NCBI RefSeq assembly: GCF_000176515.1
Contig: NZ_ADAQ01000008.1
Coordinates: 186,001-250,000, forward strand
Source: Grimontia hollisae CIP 101886
Lineage (GTDB): Bacteria > Pseudomonadota > Gammaproteobacteria > Enterobacterales > Vibrionaceae
DNA length: 64,000 nucleotides
Direction of reading: 5' to 3'
A program made the translations under genes and the position numbers. The notes beneath the pieces are model-generated. The model had not been told where the DNA came from and ran no database searches. It worked only from the letters and a program-made list of their open reading frames with translations. Shown here piece after piece: positions 56,823-64,000 of this stretch; position 1 is the stretch's first letter; each line of letters starts with the position of its first letter.

Positions 56823-58703
56823 CTATAGACCCAGTTTATCCCACATTTCATCGACATTCGCGACAGTTCGCGGATCTTTGCTAATGGGCGTACCCCACTC
56901 ACGGACAGTTTCACCCGGCCATTTGTTGGTGGCATCAAACCCCATCCTAGAACCCGCACGTAGAGCCTGTGACCCGCCTTGCTGTGCGTTTGTGCGCAAC
57001 AGGGTATCACGGGCCGGATCCATACGGGTGGTTATCGCCCAAATTACATCGTTCCAGTCGCGGATGTTGACGTCTTCCTTATCAAACACCATCACAAACT
57101 TCACGTCCGCCACGTCCCCGAGCGAACCCCAGATAGCTTCAATGATGCGGGGGCCATCGCCCAGTGCCTGTTTGTTGATGCTGGCCATCACCATGCCGTT
57201 GGCATAGGCTTCCGGTGGCAGGTAGATATCCGCCAGTTCAGTGTGCGCGGCTTTCAGGGCAGCAACTCTGGATTCAATCTCTGCGCTGTCAGCAATGCGC
57301 GCGTCATGATTGGCGTAACCGGAGAGCTCAGCGTCCCACTTTTTAGTGACATCCAACCCCATTTTCGAACCTAACCCAACCACAGGCGAGGCAAAGTCGA
57401 GCGAGTCAATCGGGGTGTGCTCAATCATCAGGGTGTCACGCACTGGATCCATGCGGGTGGTCATGGCCTGCACCACACTGTGCCAGTCTCGCGCGTTGAC
57501 GTCTTCATCACAGACAATCACGTACTTGGTGTACATAAACTGGCGCAGGAAAGACCACACCCCCATCATTACGCGCTTGGCATGACCGGGGTATTGCTTC
57601 TTCATGATCACCACTGCCACGCGGTAGGAACAGCCTTCCGGCGGCAGGTAGAAATCAACAATCTCCGGAAACTGCTTTTGCAGGATAGGCACAAACACCT
57701 CGTTAAGTGCCACACCCAGCACTGCGGGTTCATCCGGCGGACGGCCAGTGTAAGTGCTGTGGTAAATCGGCTTCTGGCGCATAGTAACGTGGGTAACAGT
57801 AAACACGTGGTGGCGTTCAACTTCGTTGTAGTAGCCAGTGTGGTCGCCATACGGGCCTTCATCCGCAAACTCGTTCGGATCGATGTAGCCTTCCATCACG
57901 ATTTCCGCGCTCGCTGGCACGTCTAAATCGTTACTGAGGCTTTTCACCACTTCGGTTTTGCTGCCACGCAACAGGCCGGCAAAGGCGTACTCTGACAGGG
58001 TATCCGGCACCGGCGTTACCGCGCCGAGAATGGTGGCCGGATCAGCACCGTAAGCGACAGAGACGGGAAAAGGTTTACCGGGATGAGTTTCCATCCACTC
58101 ACGCAGATCAAGCGCCCCGCCTCGGTGAGCCAGCCAGCGCATGATGACTTTGTTCTTGCCAATCTTCTGCTGGCGGTAAATCCCCAGATTCTGGCGCTTT
58201 TTATTCGGCCCACGGGTGATGGTCAGCCCCCAGGTCAGCAGTGGTGCCACGTCACCCGGCCAGCAACTCATCACCGGAATTTTATCCAGATTGACCTCAT
58301 CGCCCTGCCATACCACCTCCTGGCACGGCGCTTTACGCAGGCGCTTGGCTGGCATGTTCAGCACCTGTCGGAACACCGGCAGCTTTTCTATCGCATCCTT
58401 AAAGCCTTTCGGCGGCTCGGGCTCTTTGAGGTAGGCCAGCAGCTTACCAACTTCACGCAGCTCTTTAACGTCTGTACGGCCCATGCCCATGGCGACACGC
58501 TTGGGGGTGCCAAACAGGTTTACCAGCACTGGCATGTCATAACCAACGGGGTTTTCGAATAACAGTGCAGGGCCGCCAGCACGGAGCACGCGATCAGCAA
58601 TTTCGGTCATTTCCTGATCGGGATTGACAGGATGGGAGATGCGCTTAAGCTCGCCCACCGATTCCAGGTGGTCGATAAAGGCACGTAAATCAGTAAATTT
58701 CAT
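56823..58703 (-). CDS. ubiD: 4-hydroxy-3-polyprenylbenzoate decarboxylase UbiD, long form
   Basis: Prenyl-FMN-dependent decarboxylase of 626 residues acting in ubiquinone synthesis. The core is collinear with E. coli UbiD (497): [50 protein letters not shown] with active-site Glu, and [19 protein letters not shown]. The C-terminal part is longer: residues about 351-456 and 493-604 are similar to each other ([21 protein letters not shown] against [21 protein letters not shown]), a tandem domain duplication. AAGG precedes the ATG. Confidence 0.95.
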   Translation of the reverse strand: MKFTDLRAFIDHLESVGELKRISHPVNPDQEMTEIADRVLRAGGPALLFENPVGYDMPVLVNLFGTPKRVAMGMGRTDVKELREVGKLLAYLKEPEPPKGFKDAIEKLPVFRQVLNMPAKRLRKAPCQEVVWQGDEVNLDKIPVMSCWPGDVAPLLTWGLTITRGPNKKRQNLGIYRQQKIGKNKVIMRWLAHRGGALDLREWMETHPGKPFPVSVAYGADPATILGAVTPVPDTLSEYAFAGLLRGSKTEVVKSLSNDLDVPASAEIVMEGYIDPNEFADEGPYGDHTGYYNEVERHHVFTVTHVTMRQKPIYHSTYTGRPPDEPAVLGVALNEVFVPILQKQFPEIVDFYLPPEGCSYRVAVVIMKKQYPGHAKRVMMGVWSFLRQFMYTKYVIVCDEDVNARDWHSVVQAMTTRMDPVRDTLMIEHTPIDSLDFASPVVGLGSKMGLDVTKKWDAELSGYANHDARIADSAEIESRVAALKAAHTELADIYLPPEAYANGMVMASINKQALGDGPRIIEAIWGSLGDVADVKFVMVFDKEDVNIRDWNDVIWAITTRMDPARDTLLRTNAQQGGSQALRAGSRMGFDATNKWPGETVREWGTPISKDPRTVANVDEMWDKLGL

Positions 58704-58788
58704 AACCTTCCCGGTTGAGGTGTGTTGGTTCGATTATAACGGGCAAGCCTTGCCAGAACAGATTGATATGTAAGAAACCGTCACGCGG

Positions 58789-59793
58789 TCAGCTTCCCGC
58801 GATCTTAAGCTTGAGTCCATGCTGAATGTTCCGGCGTGTCACGCCTGAAGTGGTTTCCGCCAGGGCTTTCAGCCAGGCATGATGGCCATTTTGCACCAGC
58901 AATGCCGCGACATTTTCCCCGCGCTGGCGATCACTGAGCTGTTTGGTTAGAAAGTCTTTCACGTTTTCTGTCAGCGGGTGCAATCCTGTCAGTTGCCTGA
59001 TTGCGGTCTGTGCCAGTACGGGATTGACGGTGGCAGCGATCATCAATTGAACGTGTTTTTCACTCACCGGCGGCATTTCCAGCTTTTGCAACGCCGACAG
59101 GCTGTAACTGTCGGTGCGGCGACGCCAGAGTAGGTCATATGCCCGTGTCTCCCCGCTCTTCTCAGCCAATGCTGCGAGCACGGCATTATCCGGGCTCCAG
59201 ACCATGTCCTTGTCAGCAAAATACAGATCCATCAAGGTATCAAGTTGTGCCTTGGAAAGTTTATGCACCAAGGTGACCATGGCTTCCCGGCGTAATGCGT
59301 AGTCACCTGAGGAGAATGACAGCCATTCTGCGGGTTTGAATTGGTTGTAGCCAAGTAAACGCAGCACTTCATCCTGCATCACTTTGATTTGCCAGCGATT
59401 AAGCACCCATTTGGCTTCACCAGCATAATTGAAGGCAGGCATGGTCACCCAAAAACCATTGCCCTGGCTTTTAACCAGATACTTGGGCTGCTGGTGGCTG
59501 ATGGTCACCAGAAATTTTTCACGCTCTGGTGTCATGCCGGTGAAGTCTTGCGCCTGCTGAGCAAGCATGGTCAGGGTTTCTTCCCGCAACAAGTCCGGCA
59601 TCCCATCCAGATACTGGTTGAGTGCCGTCATGTCATTGGCATTAAACAGCGTCGTCGCCCGGAGAATGGCAGTGACGGACGAGGGATCGGCCATATGTAC
59701 CGCGACATCATCAGGGGACAGCGTCATAGCCCGAGCCCCCCCAGAAAACAGGGTGGGTAGCAATATGGCAAATAAAATCAGAAAACGTTTCAT
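58789..59793 (-). CDS. Exported hypothetical protein, helical-repeat type
   Basis: Predicted 334-residue protein that I do not recognise. A clear signal peptide (KRFLILFAILLPTLFSGGARA) precedes a largely alpha-helical body of short repeated helix pairs (LTMLAQQAQDF, LVHKLSKAQLDTLMDLYFA, AVLAALAEKSGETRAYDLL, AIRQLTGLHP), which look like HEAT-type repeats. It lies between rho and ubiD on the same strand and has its own start region. It is probably periplasmic. Function unknown. Confidence 0.8.
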   Translation of the reverse strand: MKRFLILFAILLPTLFSGGARAMTLSPDDVAVHMADPSSVTAILRATTLFNANDMTALNQYLDGMPDLLREETLTMLAQQAQDFTGMTPEREKFLVTISHQQPKYLVKSQGNGFWVTMPAFNYAGEAKWVLNRWQIKVMQDEVLRLLGYNQFKPAEWLSFSSGDYALRREAMVTLVHKLSKAQLDTLMDLYFADKDMVWSPDNAVLAALAEKSGETRAYDLLWRRRTDSYSLSALQKLEMPPVSEKHVQLMIAATVNPVLAQTAIRQLTGLHPLTENVKDFLTKQLSDRQRGENVAALLVQNGHHAWLKALAETTSGVTRRNIQHGLKLKIAGS

Positions 59794-59920
59794 CCCGGAA
59801 ATCCTGGGTCAGTCTGTCCTTGTTCGCTGACTGAGTAGCGATTCATCTCAATTTTGATGATCTGTATCAGTTTTGGCAACTTATAACGTTGTGAATAAAG
59901 ATGACTTTTTCTGTTGTCAT

Positions 59921-59950
59921 AATAAAAAAGCACCGCGCTTGCGGTGCTTT
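59921..59950 (-). terminator. Rho-independent terminator after rho
   Basis: On the minus strand AAAGCACCGC / GCGGTGCTTT perfect 10-bp stem with a 4-base loop, followed by TTTATTATG. It ends 20 bases after the rho stop. Confidence 0.9.
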
Positions 59951-59970
59951 CTCTCTATAAAACCATCACG

Positions 59971-61236
59971 TTATGACTTCTGACGGCGCATAGCGTCAAA
60001 AAATTCATCATTGGTTTTGGTCATAGCCAGTTTGTCGATCAGGAACTCCATGCCTTCGATTTCGCCCATTGGGTGAACAATCTTACGCAGGATCCACATC
60101 TTCTGCAGCTCATCAGGCTTGGTCAGTAGCTCTTCACGACGGGTGCCCGAGCGGGTAAAGTCGATCGCAGGGAAGACGCGCTTCTCGGCAATCTTACGGG
60201 ACAGGTGCAGTTCCATGTTACCTGTACCTTTAAATTCTTCGTAGATAACTTCATCCATCTTCGAGCCGGTATCCACCAGCGCAGTTGCGATGATGGTCAG
60301 GCTACCGCCTTCTTCTACATTACGGGCAGCACCGAAGAAACGCTTCGGACGGTGCAAGGCGTTGGCATCCACACCACCGGTCAGAACCTTGCCTGAGCTA
60401 GGTACAACGGTGTTGTAGGCACGTGCAAGGCGGGTGATGGAATCCAGTAGGATAACCACGTCTTTCTTGTGCTCAACCAGGCGTTTAGCCTTTTCAATGA
60501 CCATTTCAGCCACCTGAACGTGACGGCTTGCTGGCTCATCGAACGTGGATGCGACCACTTCACCTTTTACCAGACGCTGCATCTCGGTCACTTCTTCTGG
60601 GCGCTCGTCAATCAGCAGCACCATCAGCTCACACTCTGGATGGTTGTAAGCAATACTCTGGGCAATGTTTTGCAGCAGCATGGTTTTACCCGCTTTTGGC
60701 GGTGCCACAATGAGACCACGCTGGCCTTTACCGATTGGCGATGCCAAGTCCAGTACGCGGGCCGTGATGTCTTCTGTCGAGCCATTACCACGCTCCATCA
60801 CCATACGTTCGTTGGCGTGCAGTGGGGTCAGGTTTTCAAACAGGATCTTGTTACGGGCATTATCAGGCTTGTCATGGTTAACTTCGTTCACTTTCAGCAG
60901 AGCGAAGTAACGCTCACCGTCTTTTGGCGGACGGATTTTGCCTGAAATGGTGTCGCCAGTGCGCAGGTTAAAGCGACGGATCTGGCTAGGGGAAACGTAA
61001 ATGTCGTCGGGGCCAGCCAGGTAAGAACTGTCTGCACTGCGCAGAAAGCCAAAACCGTCCTGAAGAATTTCCAACACGCCGTTACCAAAAATATCTTCGC
61101 CGCTTTTGGCGTGTTGCTTGAGAATAGCGAAGATGATGTCTTGTTTACGGAGGCGGGCAAGGTTCTCGAGGCCCATGCTTTCACCCAGGGCTACAAGCTC
61201 GGAAACGGCCTGATTCTTCAGTTCGGTAAGATTCAT
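59971..61236 (-). CDS. rho: Transcription termination factor Rho
   Basis: Hexameric RNA-dependent ATPase/helicase of 421 residues (E. coli 419), nearly collinear with the E. coli protein. The N-terminal cold-shock-like RNA-binding domain ([19 protein letters not shown]), Walker [18 protein letters not shown], the Q-loop region and the R-loop/C-terminal TKTNDEFF are all present. ATG 61236 gives the family start MNLTELKNQ; no strong ribosome site is visible. The 190 bases between trxA and rho probably hold the rho promoter and leader, where autogenous attenuation is known in E. coli. Confidence 0.97.
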   Translation of the reverse strand: MNLTELKNQAVSELVALGESMGLENLARLRKQDIIFAILKQHAKSGEDIFGNGVLEILQDGFGFLRSADSSYLAGPDDIYVSPSQIRRFNLRTGDTISGKIRPPKDGERYFALLKVNEVNHDKPDNARNKILFENLTPLHANERMVMERGNGSTEDITARVLDLASPIGKGQRGLIVAPPKAGKTMLLQNIAQSIAYNHPECELMVLLIDERPEEVTEMQRLVKGEVVASTFDEPASRHVQVAEMVIEKAKRLVEHKKDVVILLDSITRLARAYNTVVPSSGKVLTGGVDANALHRPKRFFGAARNVEEGGSLTIIATALVDTGSKMDEVIYEEFKGTGNMELHLSRKIAEKRVFPAIDFTRSGTRREELLTKPDELQKMWILRKIVHPMGEIEGMEFLIDKLAMTKTNDEFFDAMRRQKS

Positions 61237-61386
61237 AGTGGTAGGTGTCTTGTCAGTCAAAGTTGAGGTCTGAGTTAGTTAGGGTTTAGCGATCAAGGGT
61301 GTGATCGGGAAATGAACAGAAATGTACAATTAACGTGCAATAAGTTAGCACCAGATTGGAAAACTGTCTAGCAGATAGGAAGAATA

Positions 61387-61415
61387 AAGCCGTGTCCGGA
61401 GGTCGTACACGGCTT
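61387..61415 (-). terminator. Probable terminator after trxA
   Basis: AAGCCGTGT / ACACGGCTT 9-bp stem with an 11-base loop, 10 bases after the trxA stop. The T run on the minus strand is short. Confidence 0.65.
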
Positions 61416-61425
61416 CTCTGTCACA

Positions 61426-61752
61426 TTACAGGTTTGCATCCAAGAACTCTTTCAACTGAGTCTTGGACAAAGCGCCAACCTTGGTTGCTGCCACGCTACC
61501 GTCTTTAAACAGCAGCAGCGTTGGAATACCGCGGATCCCGAACTTAGGTGGCGTACCTGCGTTCTGATCGATATTCAGTTTACCGATAGTGACTTTCCCT
61601 TCGTACTCTTCAGCGATTTCGTCAAGAATCGGGGCGATCATCTTACAAGGACCACACCACTCTGCCCAAAAATCTACCAACACAGGGCCTGCAGCATTGA
61701 TAACATCTGCGTCAAAGCTGTCGTCGGTCAGCTGCAAAATCTTGTCGCTCAT
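61426..61752 (-). CDS. trxA: Thioredoxin 1 TrxA
   Basis: Cytoplasmic thiol-disulfide reductant of 108 residues. The active site WCGPCK has Cys33 and Cys36, and the cis-proline is in [11 protein letters not shown]. It is reduced by thioredoxin reductase. It lies upstream of rho and divergent from rhlB, with 113 bases between the starts, the standard rhlB/trxA/rho arrangement of enterics and vibrios. Confidence 0.97.
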   Translation of the reverse strand: MSDKILQLTDDSFDADVINAAGPVLVDFWAEWCGPCKMIAPILDEIAEEYEGKVTIGKLNIDQNAGTPPKFGIRGIPTLLLFKDGSVAATKVGALSKTQLKEFLDANL

Positions 61753-61865
61753 CTTTCACTCCAATGATTATTTTTCGTCACTGGTGATATATCAACCAGC
61801 AAATCATCGCACTATTTGAATGTATTCACTACCGTATTGCAAGCCTAAGCTGATATTCTATGCGG

Positions 61866-63164
61866 ATGAAAATGACACATCTCACAGAGCAGAAATTTGC
61901 CGACTTCGGTCTTCACGCCGATGTTCTCAAGGGTTTGGAAGAAAAAGGGTTTCATAATTGTACCCCTATCCAAGCACTGGCATTGCCGGTCCTGCTCACC
62001 GGCCAAGACATTGCAGGGCAAGCCCAGACGGGCACAGGTAAGACGATGGCATTCCTGACTGCAACTTTCCACCATTTGCTGACAACGGAGGCACCCGCCG
62101 ACCGCAAGAAAAACTGTCCGCGCGCGATCATCATGGCACCGACGCGCGAGCTTGCGATCCAGATCTATAACGATGCAGCCCCACTGCTGGCATCGACCTC
62201 GCTGACCGCAGGCCTTGCCTACGGCGGCGAAGCATACGAGAAGCAAAAAGACACACTGGAAAACGGCGTCGATATCCTGATCGGCACCTGTGGCCGTATC
62301 ATCGATTTCTACAAACAGCGCGTGATTGATCTGCGTTGTATTCAGGCCGTTGTGCTGGATGAAGCAGACCGTATGTTCGATCTGGGCTTTATCAAAGACA
62401 TCCGCTTCCTGTTCCGCCGTATGCCGGAGCCGTCTGAGCGCCTGAACATGCTGTTCTCGGCCACCCTGTCATACCGTGTGCAGGAGCTGGCATTTGAACA
62501 CATGACCAACCCGGAACATGTGGTGGTTGAACCAGAACAAAAAACCGGTCACCGCATCAAGGAAGAGCTGTTCTACCCTTCCAACAAAGACAAAATGCGC
62601 CTGCTGCAAACCCTGATTGAGGAAGAGTGGCCGGAGCGTGCAATTGTGTTTGCCAACACCAAACACCGTTGTGAGGACATTTGGGGGCACCTGGCGGCCG
62701 ACGGCCTTCGCGCAGGCCTGCTGACCGGCGACGTACCGCAGAAAAAGCGTGTCAAAATTCTGGAAGAGTTTACCAAGGGTAGTCTGGACATTCTGGTAGC
62801 AACCGATGTGGCTGCGCGTGGCCTGCATATTCCGCAAGTCACTCATGTGTTCAACTACGACTTGCCGGATGACTGCGAAGATTACGTTCACCGTATTGGC
62901 CGTACTGGCCGCGCCGGTGCCAGCGGTGCATCAATCAGCTTCGCCTGTGAAGAATACGCTGTGAACCTGCCGGCGATCGAAGAGTACATCGATCACACCA
63001 TTCCGGTGTCTGAATACAACGAAGATGCCCTGTTGACCGACCTGCCCGCGCCAATCAAGGTGCAGCGTCCGCGTCAGGTGAACAGCCGCCGCAGTACGTC
63101 TGGCAAAGGGGGCGCACCTTCACGTGGTCGCGGTCGCCGCCGCCCGTCGACCAGCAAAGCGTAA
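61866..63164 (+). CDS. rhlB: DEAD-box RNA helicase RhlB
   Basis: Degradosome RNA helicase of 432 residues. Motifs in order: the Q motif ([13 protein letters not shown]), Walker [34 protein letters not shown] (DEAD), SAT and [10 protein letters not shown]. The C-terminal tail is basic ([19 protein letters not shown]) and would bind RNA. ATG 61866 gives [11 protein letters not shown], the family start; an ATG two codons earlier is possible. It is followed by gppA, as in E. coli. Confidence 0.96.
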   Translation: MKMTHLTEQKFADFGLHADVLKGLEEKGFHNCTPIQALALPVLLTGQDIAGQAQTGTGKTMAFLTATFHHLLTTEAPADRKKNCPRAIIMAPTRELAIQIYNDAAPLLASTSLTAGLAYGGEAYEKQKDTLENGVDILIGTCGRIIDFYKQRVIDLRCIQAVVLDEADRMFDLGFIKDIRFLFRRMPEPSERLNMLFSATLSYRVQELAFEHMTNPEHVVVEPEQKTGHRIKEELFYPSNKDKMRLLQTLIEEEWPERAIVFANTKHRCEDIWGHLAADGLRAGLLTGDVPQKKRVKILEEFTKGSLDILVATDVAARGLHIPQVTHVFNYDLPDDCEDYVHRIGRTGRAGASGASISFACEEYAVNLPAIEEYIDHTIPVSEYNEDALLTDLPAPIKVQRPRQVNSRRSTSGKGGAPSRGRGRRRPSTSKA

Positions 63165-63188
63165 TTTTACCAGGGGTAACCAAAGAGC

Positions 63189-64000
63189 ATGGAACACGCG
63201 CGTTCGCCCCTGTATGCTGCCATTGACCTTGGCTCAAACAGCTTTCACATGCTGGTTGTGCGTGAGGTTCAGGGCAGCGTGCAAACGCTGGCAAAAATCA
63301 AACGTAAAGTCCGCCTGGCTTCCGGCCTCGACAATCACCTGAACCTCAGCCAAGAAGCCATGCAGCGTGGCTGGGACTGCCTGTCGCTGTTCGCCGAGCG
63401 CCTTCAGGATATTCCACCCGACAACATCCGTATCGTCGCCACCGCCGCCCTTCGCAGCGCCAAAAACGCCGATGTGTTTATCAAAAACGCCAATCACATT
63501 CTGGGGCACCCTATCACGGTGATCAGCGGTGAAGAAGAAGCTTGCACAATTTATCAGGGGGTGGCACATACCTCGGGCGGCAAAGGCAAACGTCTGGTGG
63601 TCGATATTGGTGGTGCAAGCACCGAAGTGATTATTGGCGAAGGCTTTAACGCTTCTGCACTGACCAGCCTCGATATGGGCTGTGTCACCTGGCTGGAAAA
63701 ACACTTCAAGGACCGTTCCCTGACGGAAAAAAGCTTCAATAACGCAATTGAAGGGGCGAAAGCCGTGCTCTCCCCTATCGTCAAGCGTTATCGCGAACTG
63801 GGGTGGGATGTCTGTGTCGGTGCCAGCGGCACGGTTCAGGCCTTGCAGGAAATCATGGTCGCGCAGGGCATGGACGAAACCATTACTCTCGCTAAACTCT
63901 ATCGCCTGCGTAAACAAGCGATTGGCTTTGGTCAGGTCGAAGAGCTCGATATCGATGGACTGACACTGGAGCGCGCTCTGGTATTCCCAAGTGGCCTTTC
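63189..64000 (+). CDS. gppA: Guanosine pentaphosphate phosphatase GppA, 3' truncated by window edge
   Basis: The first 270 residues of a Ppx/GppA phosphatase that converts pppGpp to ppGpp or degrades polyphosphate. The actin-like ATPase-fold motifs are visible: [15 protein letters not shown] at the start, [18 protein letters not shown] and [14 protein letters not shown]. The frame is open to the last base. Position directly after rhlB favours GppA over the exopolyphosphatase Ppx. The family is about 495-500 residues long. Confidence 0.93.
   Translation, partial: MEHARSPLYAAIDLGSNSFHMLVVREVQGSVQTLAKIKRKVRLASGLDNHLNLSQEAMQRGWDCLSLFAERLQDIPPDNIRIVATAALRSAKNADVFIKNANHILGHPITVISGEEEACTIYQGVAHTSGGKGKRLVVDIGGASTEVIIGEGFNASALTSLDMGCVTWLEKHFKDRSLTEKSFNNAIEGAKAVLSPIVKRYRELGWDVCVGASGTVQALQEIMVAQGMDETITLAKLYRLRKQAIGFGQVEELDIDGLTLERALVFPSGL

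Overview
The window is a 64 kb stretch of gammaproteobacterial chromosome. Gene order and protein sequence place it in the Vibrionaceae: rpoH-ftsX-ftsE-ftsY-rsmD, lexA-plsB, ubiC-ubiA, glpE-glpG-glpR-glpD, a UbiD of about 626 residues, uspB/uspA, and trxA/rho opposite rhlB-gppA all match that family. The genus cannot be fixed from sequence alone. Both window edges cut genes: spoT on the left and gppA on the right. Nearly everything is housekeeping. No rRNA, tRNA, CRISPR array, prophage or integron was seen.

Layout. 1-4.2 kb: spoT-trmH-recG (stringent response, tRNA methylation, recombination). 4.2-9.9 kb: a solitary YtrA-type GntR regulator, envZ/ompR, then greB and tex. 9.9-13.1 kb: two unrecognised small proteins, bioH, gntX (ComF), nfuA. 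13.2-16 kb: the MATE transporter gene dinF, cut near its start by an intact IS4-family insertion sequence with terminal inverted repeats and a perfect 12-bp target duplication. 16-24 kb: a complete caa3-type cytochrome c oxidase operon (subunits II, I, III, assembly factors CtaG, SURF1 and a SCO-like protein, heme A synthesis by CyoE/CtaA), lying between lexA and dinF. 24-29 kb: lexA with two SOS boxes, plsB, ubiA, ubiC and a FliL-like protein. 29.5-33.3 kb: the glp regulon genes, with a GlpR operator before glpD. 33.5-38.9 kb: rpoH, ftsX, ftsE, ftsY (with a long 16-residue repeat), rsmD, yhhL. 38.9-46.9 kb: small conserved proteins, an acyltransferase, pldB, yigL, a large multidomain lipoprotein, a DTW-domain protein. 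47-50.9 kb: a GH63 glucosidase lipoprotein and two tandem cold-shock genes encoding identical proteins. 50.9-55.8 kb: yhiN, a YnaI-like mechanosensitive channel, uspB, uspA, an EamA transporter. 55.8-64 kb: fre, a ferredoxin and ubiD in one operon, an unrecognised exported protein, rho, trxA, rhlB, gppA.

Themes. Respiration recurs: heme A and caa3 oxidase, ubiquinone synthesis (ubiC, ubiA, ubiD), glycerol-3-phosphate dehydrogenase and Fe-S maturation (nfuA). Envelope and stress functions (envZ/ompR, rpoH, usp, csp, plsB, pldB, glpG) make up much of the rest. I did not find a convincing new multi-gene system. The points most worth a second look are the IS insertion into dinF, the duplicated C-terminal domain of UbiD, the ferredoxin inserted between ubiD and fre, the cold-shock duplication whose leader is better conserved than its coding sequence, the FtsY repeat, and the SCO-like protein in the oxidase operon.
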